A program made the position numbers and the translations under genes. The notes under the pieces were generated by a model, which did not search any database, was not told the DNA's origin, and saw nothing but the letters and a program-made list of their open reading frames with translations. Source: an uncultured Lachnospiraceae bacterium (GTDB lineage: Bacteria > Bacillota > Clostridia > Lachnospirales > Anaerotignaceae). From it: DNA of 12,866 bases. The stretch's first letter is position 1; each line of letters begins with the position of its first letter. This document shows positions 7,815-12,866 of this stretch, in pieces. The DNA lies in the NCBI GenBank assembly GCA_944384285.1, contig CALWSX010000120.1, positions 1 to 12,866 on the forward strand. Reading direction: 5' to 3'.

Positions 7815-7857
7815 AAAAATCCCGTCCACTCCGTTTTAGGGATTCGACGGGATTTTT
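7815..7857. terminator. Terminator of the glycyl radical operon
   Basis: AAAAATCCCGTC (7815-7826) and its exact complement (7846-7857) form a 12-bp stem around a 19-nt loop that may pair further through CC/GG. On the minus strand it is followed by a T-run, and it begins 4 nt after the activase stop. The A/T flanks let it work in both directions. It isolates the cluster from the permease gene. Confidence 0.9.
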
Positions 7858-7860
7858 ATT

Positions 7861-8796
7861 TTATCCATTTACCACACATATAAGTCCATAAGATTCTATT
7901 ATTTTGCCTAAAGAAAGCATATATTCATGGGAAGGCACATTAACTTCAGGCATCTTGTATTCCATACCAAGTTTTTCAAACTTTGATGCTCCCAATTTGT
8001 GATAAGGCAAAAGGTTTATTCTGCCATATCCATTTTCCTTGCAAAACTTTGCTATATTTCTTATGTTTTCTTCTGAATCAGAAAACTTAGGGATAACAGG
8101 TACTCTAATACATACTTTTGATGGATCTTTTTCTGCTATTTTTTCAAGATTTTCAAGAATAATTTTATTTGATACACCTGTTGCTTCTATGTGTTTATTC
8201 TCATCAACAATTTTGATATCACATAAGAATAAATCTACATACGGAAAAACTTTTTCTACAGATGAATATGGTACACACAATTCGCTTTCTACAGCTGTAT
8301 TAATATAGTTTTTTTTGCATTCTTTTAAAATTTCCAATGCAAAATCAACTTGGCATAAAGGGTCTCCGCCTGAAAGAGTAACGCCTCCGCCGTTTCTGTA
8401 AAAAGGCTGGTCTCTTAAAACAACCTTCATAACCTCTTTAACACTCATTTCTTTTCCCATGACTGTCAAAGCATCTTCATAGTAAGCTCTTACACAATCT
8501 AAAGTTTCACAACTCTTGCAAAATTTTCGGTCAATTTTTATAAACCCTTTTCCCACTTCTTCATTATTTAATGAAATAGCTCCATTTTTACAAGCATTTG
8601 CGCATTTTAGGCAACCTTTACATTTTTCTTTTTTATAAAAAAGTTCAGGTTTAAAATTTTGGCCTTCGGGATTTGCACACCATAAACATTTAAGATAACA
8701 GCCTTTTAAAAATATATTTGTTCTTATACCGGGGCCGTCATGAGTAGAGAAACTTTGGATATCAAAAACTATTCCTTTCTTTTCTTCTCCAATCAT
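7861..8796 (-). CDS. Glycyl radical enzyme activating enzyme (radical SAM, ferredoxin-insert type)
   Basis: This radical-SAM activase cleaves S-adenosylmethionine and abstracts a hydrogen from the glycine of its partner, surely the enzyme encoded upstream in this cluster. The protein has 311 residues. It starts with FDIQSFSTHDGPGIRTNIF, then the CX3CX2C cluster site at Cys33, Cys37 and Cys40, followed by ANPE. A ferredoxin-like insert follows: first cluster Cys59, 62, 65, 69 (complete), second cluster Cys93, 96, 101 and then Tyr105 where the fourth cysteine is expected. SGGDPL (142-147) stands for the usual SGGEPL. The form is that of HpdA-like activases of arylacetate decarboxylases rather than the short PflA type. 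ATG 8796 has GGAG 8 nt upstream. The gene lies 27 bp after the transporter stop and shares its operon. Confidence 0.93.
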   Translation of the reverse strand: MIGEEKKGIVFDIQSFSTHDGPGIRTNIFLKGCYLKCLWCANPEGQNFKPELFYKKEKCKGCLKCANACKNGAISLNNEEVGKGFIKIDRKFCKSCETLDCVRAYYEDALTVMGKEMSVKEVMKVVLRDQPFYRNGGGVTLSGGDPLCQVDFALEILKECKKNYINTAVESELCVPYSSVEKVFPYVDLFLCDIKIVDENKHIEATGVSNKIILENLEKIAEKDPSKVCIRVPVIPKFSDSEENIRNIAKFCKENGYGRINLLPYHKLGASKFEKLGMEYKMPEVNVPSHEYMLSLGKIIESYGLICVVNG

Positions 8797-8823
8797 AAAA
8801 TCATCTCCATATATTAAAAATAT

Positions 8824-10110
8824 TTAGCTGTTAAGTCTTTCAATATCTTTTTTTGTAGGTTTTTTTACAGATAATACAAGAACAACTGTAATAGCATAAA
8901 GTATAGTTGAAATCCAGATAGATACAAAATAGCTTCCTGTTAAATCTCTTAAGTAACCTCCGATATAAGGTCCAATTCCTGCGCCTCCGGCAACACCTAC
9001 AGCAGTTGTAAGTCCCCAAATAGGTCCCATATATTTACGTCCGAATGTTGTTCCTACATATCCGGCTACTGTTGGAATATAAATTCCGAAAGGAATACCA
9101 AATACTATGGCATAAATTATAAATGATACATAAGTTTTCATACTACCAACGCCTAAGTTAAGCCAGATTGCGGATATTGTACAAATTGTATAACAAATAG
9201 CAAGGACTTTCTTTCTTGCTAAAAATGGGTCATTTAATTTAGCAGAATATTTATCAAGTACAGAACCAAAGAATATACCCATTATAAGGAAACAAAAACC
9301 AATAAGAGAATAAATATATGTTGCAGCTGTTTTATCAAATCCAAGGTCTAAAGTAACATAGTTAACTGCATGTGAAAAAACTATATATTCAGCAAAGTTA
9401 CTGCAGAACCACATAAGTAAAAGTACCCAGAAAGCACTTGTTTTAGATGCCTGTTTAAGAGACAATGAATCGTCAGAACCACCGCCGCCTGTTGCTTCTC
9501 CGTAGCCATAAGGTTTAAGCCCGATTTCTTCAGGACTTCTTTTGGTAAACTGTGCAGCAATTACTACACCCACAAGAACAACTATACCAAAAATTTTCAT
9601 AGCATCTTGCCAAGAAAGAATAGTTATAAGTTTCATTGAAATTATAGGTGCAAGCCAAAAACCTAAACCGGCTCCTGCTGTTGCAAATCCTAAAGCTTTA
9701 CCAAGGTCTTTCATAAACCATTGACGTACCATAGCAGTAGGTGGTGCAAATAATGCTCCGGCACCGATACCGCCCATAACGCCGTATGTAATATAAAAAT
9801 GTATTGGCTCTTTAGCCATACTTGAAAGAAAGAGTCCGGCACCGAATAAAATACCATGAATAGTAAATATAATTCGTGGTCCAAACCTGTTCACTGTATT
9901 TCCGGCAAAAAATGCTGTAACACCATAAAAAAGCATAAATATAGAAAGTCCAAGAGATACAGAAGCAGTTGACCAGCCCAAGTCTTTTGACATAGGATTA
10001 ATAAATACCGCAAATGAACCTCTTATACTTAAATGTAAAAATATTACGATAAATGCAGTGGCTACTATGATCCACCCATAAAACATTTTTTGTTTTGTTT
10101 GTTCGCTCAT
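8824..10110 (-). CDS. MFS transporter, OFA/monocarboxylate-type
   Basis: A 428-residue major facilitator with 12 predicted membrane helices. The FYGWIIV start of helix 1 is typical of OFA (oxalate:formate antiporter) and monocarboxylate-type MFS proteins. Other marks are RFGPR between helices 2 and 3, FAPPTAMV in helix 4 and a hydrophilic central loop (about 198-225) with a GGGG stretch, then helices 7-12. It lies in the plasma membrane and probably moves a small organic anion. Between the glycyl radical enzyme and its activase, it is the likely uptake system for the substrate or an antiporter for substrate and product. Known arylacetate decarboxylase clusters also carry an MFS gene (recalled, not searched). 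The start has AAGAGG 8 nt upstream. It is preceded by a 343-bp structured spacer containing a terminator-like hairpin. Confidence 0.88.
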   Translation of the reverse strand: MSEQTKQKMFYGWIIVATAFIVIFLHLSIRGSFAVFINPMSKDLGWSTASVSLGLSIFMLFYGVTAFFAGNTVNRFGPRIIFTIHGILFGAGLFLSSMAKEPIHFYITYGVMGGIGAGALFAPPTAMVRQWFMKDLGKALGFATAGAGLGFWLAPIISMKLITILSWQDAMKIFGIVVLVGVVIAAQFTKRSPEEIGLKPYGYGEATGGGGSDDSLSLKQASKTSAFWVLLLMWFCSNFAEYIVFSHAVNYVTLDLGFDKTAATYIYSLIGFCFLIMGIFFGSVLDKYSAKLNDPFLARKKVLAICYTICTISAIWLNLGVGSMKTYVSFIIYAIVFGIPFGIYIPTVAGYVGTTFGRKYMGPIWGLTTAVGVAGGAGIGPYIGGYLRDLTGSYFVSIWISTILYAITVVLVLSVKKPTKKDIERLNS

Positions 10111-10171
10111 ACTAAAACCTCTTTTCTTAAATACCCTAATTTATAAAAAAGATCCCTATATTAAAGTTTAT

Positions 10172-10221
10172 AAAAAGAAATTCGAGGCATTTTAGTTGTT
10201 TCCAAATAAGCTGCCTCGAAT
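10172..10221 (-). terminator. Terminator-like hairpin (attenuator candidate) upstream of the MFS gene
   Basis: ATTCGAGGCA (10180-10189) and its exact complement (10212-10221) form a 10-bp stem with a 22-nt loop. In the minus-strand transcript it is followed directly by UUUCUUUUU, the layout of an intrinsic terminator. It sits about 60 nt before the transporter start, so transcripts from the upstream gene must pass through it. A competing pairing exists: CTCGAA complementing 10215-10220 occurs just upstream in the transcript (10239-10244), and ATAAG/CTTAT (10206-10210, 10226-10230) gives a second short alternative. Confidence 0.6.
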
Positions 10222-10345
10222 AAAACTTATGCTCTGCTTTCGAGTTTAACATCTCTGAAACAAACAGGATTTAACTCTTTTTAAAAATTATTTATAACTT
10301 AGCTTACCGCATTATATTTTATTAATTATTAGGAGTTTTTATATA

Positions 10346-10400
10346 GGGGTAGTGCCAGGGATAAAAGTTATATTTTATATATACTTTTTATCCCTTCCCC
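10346..10400 (-). other. Long imperfect hairpin downstream of the glycyl radical enzyme gene
   Basis: GGGATAAAAGT (10358-10368) pairs with ACTTTTTATCCC (10383-10394) with one bulged base, and GGGG (10346-10349) pairs with CCCC (10397-10400) beyond an interior loop. The AT-rich loop can pair further. No T-run follows on either strand, so a role in 3'-end stability or processing of the upstream mRNA is more likely than termination. Confidence 0.5.
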
Positions 10401-10419
10401 ATTAATCAAATTAATTTAT

Positions 10420-10439
10420 CAAAGGGAGGATTACCTTTG
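10420..10439 (-). other. Small hairpin just after the glycyl radical enzyme stop
   Basis: CAAAGG (10420-10425) pairs with CCTTTG (10434-10439) across an 8-nt loop, 14 nt beyond the stop codon. Together with the two hairpins downstream it makes the 343-bp spacer 10111-10453 strongly structured; I see no convincing gene there. Confidence 0.35.
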
Positions 10440-10453
10440 TTAAATAATTTTAA

Positions 10454-12866
10454 TTAGCAAACATCATATTCTGTACGAGCAATAAGTTCGTCCTGGATAG
10501 GTTTACCAAGTTCAATCCAATAAGCACTGAAACCAGCTACCCTTACAATTAAGTCTCTGTAATTTTCAGGGTGTTTCTGAGCATCAACAAGCATGTTAGA
10601 GTCAACGATATTAAACTGTACATGATATCCACCCATATCAAAGTATGATTTAATAAAGTTTACAAAGTTCTTTGAACCTTCAATGCCTTTTATAGCGTTT
10701 GGATGTATCTTCATATTAAGCTGAACAGAACGCATTTCAGTTGGGTCAAGTTTAACGCCAGATCTCATTAAAGCAATAGGTCCGTTTACGTCTGTACCAG
10801 GAGATGCTGAACAAATACCGTCACAAAGTGTTACACCTGCAAGACGTCCGTCAGGAGATGCTATACAAGCACGACCGAATGGGCCATGTGCAGAGATTGA
10901 TAAACCTGCTCCAATCCACTGATATCCAAGATATGTTGTTTCTGAATTACAGATTTTGTTGTACTGCTGCCATAAATCAACAAACATATTGTCAACATAG
11001 TCATCGTCATTTCCGAATTTAGGAGCTTCAAGCACATCTTTATGAATTTCTTCATAATTGTTGTTAGCTTTTGTCTGACTAAGCATAGAGAAGTTACCTT
11101 TTTCAGCACCGATTTCAAATCCGAAGTTGTGGTCAACAGCGTCTACAATCTGATCAAATGTATATTTTTTCTCATCAAATACAAGTTTTTTGATTGCTGC
11201 CATTGAGTTTGCAACGTTAACAACACCAGAGTTAAGGAGAGTTACAGATTTATTGTATCTACAACCGTTATTGTCCTGTGGTCTACCTGTTTTGATACAG
11301 TCATGCATTGGAACAGAAGCAAAAATAAGAGGATTGATTGTTCTTCTTATAGAAACAACATAGTTCCAGTAACGCATATAAACTTTCATGAATTTAGTTC
11401 TTACTGTTGTGAAGTTATCCCAAAGGTCTTCAAATGATTCAATCTTTTTAAGACCGTCAATTACTTTAATGCCTGTTCTTGGGTCTACACCGTCATGCAT
11501 AGCAATTTCGAGAGTTTTTACTTCATTATAGAATGCAGGGTGGCAAATTCCGTGAGCAGTACCTTGCATACCAATTTCAACACAGCCGGCAATAGCAACA
11601 TCACGAGCATCTTCAAGAGTGATATTTTCTTCTCTGTGGTTGCTTAATAAATGCTGTACGCACATATCATGATTAAACCATGCAGGATATCCGGCACCCA
11701 TTTTTGTAACTTCTGCAGCTTTCATAAGAAGTCTTTCAGATGTTCTTGGGCTTACAAAGATACCTAATGTAGGCATTGTTGTTTTCATTGTGATACCAGC
11801 ATCAAGAATTACTTCTTCAAGTTCATTGTCAGAACAAAGACCTGTTTTTGGATCAACACCACCAACAACCATGTGCTGGAACTGGTTACTTGATGCCATA
11901 GCACTCCATGCACCAGGTGTGATATAATCTTCACTTGACATTTTGATACGGATCATTTCAAATAATTCATGAGCTTCTTCTCTTGTAAGTTTTCCTTCTT
12001 TGACATCTTTTTCATAATATGGCCAGAGAAGCTGTCCCCAACGTCCAGGAGATAAACCAACTACAGAACAGTCCATCCAAATTGCGATATGAGTAGTCCA
12101 TGCTGCCTGGATAGCATCTCTGAAGTTTGTTGCAGGATTTGCAGGAACTCTTTCAAGTCTGTCTGCCATTTCAAGAAGTTCTGCTTTTCTTGTTTCGTCT
12201 TTTTCTTCCTTAGCCATTTCACGAGCTTTATCTGCATAATTTTTAGCCCATGCTATAACGCCTTCACAAGCAATTATACAAGCTCTCCAGAACATAACTT
12301 TTTCTGCAACATCTTGAGTTGTAGGGAGAGTTTCATCAATATTTTTCTGACATTCTTTAATTACGCCCAAAAGACCTTTTTCAAGAACGATATCATAAGC
12401 AGGAACCCATCTACCTTCCATAATAGAGATAACTGAAGGTGGATAAAGATTTACTTTCCAAGCATTTAAAAGATCCTGGTATTCTGGGAATGTTTTTTCC
12501 ATATATCCCATAGCAATGTCTTCGATACATTTTCCGTGCCAATAATCACAAGCCTCTGTTAATGCAGGAACTTCATCTTTTTTAATGGAGAAAACACCGA
12601 TTTTTTTCCATTCATCACCTTGCATACCGGATTTTCCGCCGCCTTCTGCAACGTCATAAAGCTGAGCATCTTCTTCTGTTTTGGCATTAATAAAGTCTCT
12701 GTAAAATTGCTGAGCATATGGAAGATAACAAACGGCACCACGCATATATCTTGTTTTTTCCATTGTAATTAATTCATCAGGCTGAATTACAGGAGTAACA
12801 TTTTCAAGTGCGTATTTGTATGCCATTGCTCTTCTTATGTAAAGAGGCTGACCTTCGTTTTCCTTC
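10454..12866 (-). CDS. Glycyl radical enzyme, arylacetate-decarboxylase-like, substrate unknown; 5' end outside window
   Basis: A pyruvate-formate-lyase-fold glycyl radical enzyme. At least 803 residues are visible; the frame is open to the right edge. The ATG at 12826 is not the start, because the codons before it read QPLYIRRA, matching conserved N-terminal family sequence; by comparison with HPAD some 70-90 residues are missing. Numbering from that ATG, the thiyl-radical cysteine is Cys415 in AGCVEIG, with Glu417 as the likely general base, and the radical glycine is Gly765 in VRVAGFSAYW. The end GKPIQDELIARTEYD closely resembles p-hydroxyphenylacetate decarboxylase. The loop after GCVE, ending in AFYNEVKTLEI, is nearer to GCVE-type dehydratases and lyases. 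Decarboxylation of an organic acid is a fair inference given the carboxylate-type transporter; isethionate- or diol-type chemistry is less likely but not excluded. Confidence 0.92.
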   Translation of the reverse strand, partial: KENEGQPLYIRRAMAYKYALENVTPVIQPDELITMEKTRYMRGAVCYLPYAQQFYRDFINAKTEEDAQLYDVAEGGGKSGMQGDEWKKIGVFSIKKDEVPALTEACDYWHGKCIEDIAMGYMEKTFPEYQDLLNAWKVNLYPPSVISIMEGRWVPAYDIVLEKGLLGVIKECQKNIDETLPTTQDVAEKVMFWRACIIACEGVIAWAKNYADKAREMAKEEKDETRKAELLEMADRLERVPANPATNFRDAIQAAWTTHIAIWMDCSVVGLSPGRWGQLLWPYYEKDVKEGKLTREEAHELFEMIRIKMSSEDYITPGAWSAMASSNQFQHMVVGGVDPKTGLCSDNELEEVILDAGITMKTTMPTLGIFVSPRTSERLLMKAAEVTKMGAGYPAWFNHDMCVQHLLSNHREENITLEDARDVAIAGCVEIGMQGTAHGICHPAFYNEVKTLEIAMHDGVDPRTGIKVIDGLKKIESFEDLWDNFTTVRTKFMKVYMRYWNYVVSIRRTINPLIFASVPMHDCIKTGRPQDNNGCRYNKSVTLLNSGVVNVANSMAAIKKLVFDEKKYTFDQIVDAVDHNFGFEIGAEKGNFSMLSQTKANNNYEEIHKDVLEAPKFGNDDDYVDNMFVDLWQQYNKICNSETTYLGYQWIGAGLSISAHGPFGRACIASPDGRLAGVTLCDGICSASPGTDVNGPIALMRSGVKLDPTEMRSVQLNMKIHPNAIKGIEGSKNFVNFIKSYFDMGGYHVQFNIVDSNMLVDAQKHPENYRDLIVRVAGFSAYWIELGKPIQDELIARTEYDVC

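Noticed and set aside
10136..10252. A 38-codon minus-strand reading frame (ATG at 10252, TAG at 10136) spanning the attenuator-like hairpin, as a leader peptide.
   Set aside because: There is no Shine-Dalgarno before it, the composition is that of translated AT-rich spacer, and there is no run of regulatory codons.
10421..10456. A plus-strand AAAGGGAGGA that looks like a strong Shine-Dalgarno with a TTG start following.
   Set aside because: It would encode only six residues before TAG; it is better explained as one arm and loop of a hairpin in the minus-strand transcript.
12089..12436. A plus-strand open frame of 115 codons inside the glycyl radical enzyme gene.
   Set aside because: It is the Cys/Phe/Ser-rich antisense of a conserved coding region, with no ribosome binding site.
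12824..12826. ATG as the start of the glycyl radical enzyme.
   Set aside because: The frame continues upstream to the window edge with family-like sequence (QPLYIRRA), and no Shine-Dalgarno precedes this ATG.
1..12866. CRISPR arrays, tRNA or rRNA genes, insertion sequences, phage or attachment sites.
   Set aside because: I saw no regularly spaced repeats, no tRNA-like cloverleaf, no transposase or integrase and no flanking direct repeats.

Overview
The window looks like chromosomal DNA of a low-GC, anaerobic Firmicute, most likely a Clostridia-type organism. The evidence is AT-rich intergenic DNA, strong AGGAGG-type ribosome binding sites, Firmicute-type gene order (holB-ricT-yabB-rsmI, and yloU with fakA) and an oxygen-sensitive glycyl radical enzyme with its radical-SAM activator. 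I cannot name a species.

Region 1 (1-3167, + strand) is a housekeeping cluster. It holds the 3' part of holB (clamp-loader delta' subunit), ricT/yaaT, a tRNA-adenine methyltransferase of the YabB/TrmN6 type and rsmI, ending in a 14-bp perfect hairpin. The order follows the Bacillus yaa/yab cluster, but yabA and yazA are absent from their usual places. Region 2 (3168-6587, + strand) has an AT-rich promoter region, an Asp23/YloU protein, the fatty-acid kinase catalytic subunit FakA (YloV), a CorA-type divalent metal transporter and two good terminators.

Region 3 (6656-7860) carries an EamA/DMT permease on the minus strand with its own promoter region, convergent with corA. Region 4 (7815-12866, minus strand) is the accessory part and the most interesting one. 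It runs from a glycyl radical enzyme (5' end outside the window), through a 343-bp structured spacer, to a 12-TM MFS carboxylate-type transporter and a radical-SAM activating enzyme, and closes with a strong terminator.

The genes of region 4 plausibly work as one catabolic unit: the transporter brings in a small organic acid, the activase installs the glycyl radical, and the enzyme cleaves or decarboxylates the substrate. The C-terminus of the enzyme and the form of the activase resemble arylacetate decarboxylases (p-hydroxyphenylacetate, phenylacetate, indoleacetate). The active-site loop, however, is closer to the general GCVE class of glycyl radical lyases and dehydratases, no HpdC-like small subunit is visible, and the activase lacks one cluster cysteine. 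The substrate therefore stays open. All family comparisons are from memory; no search was run.
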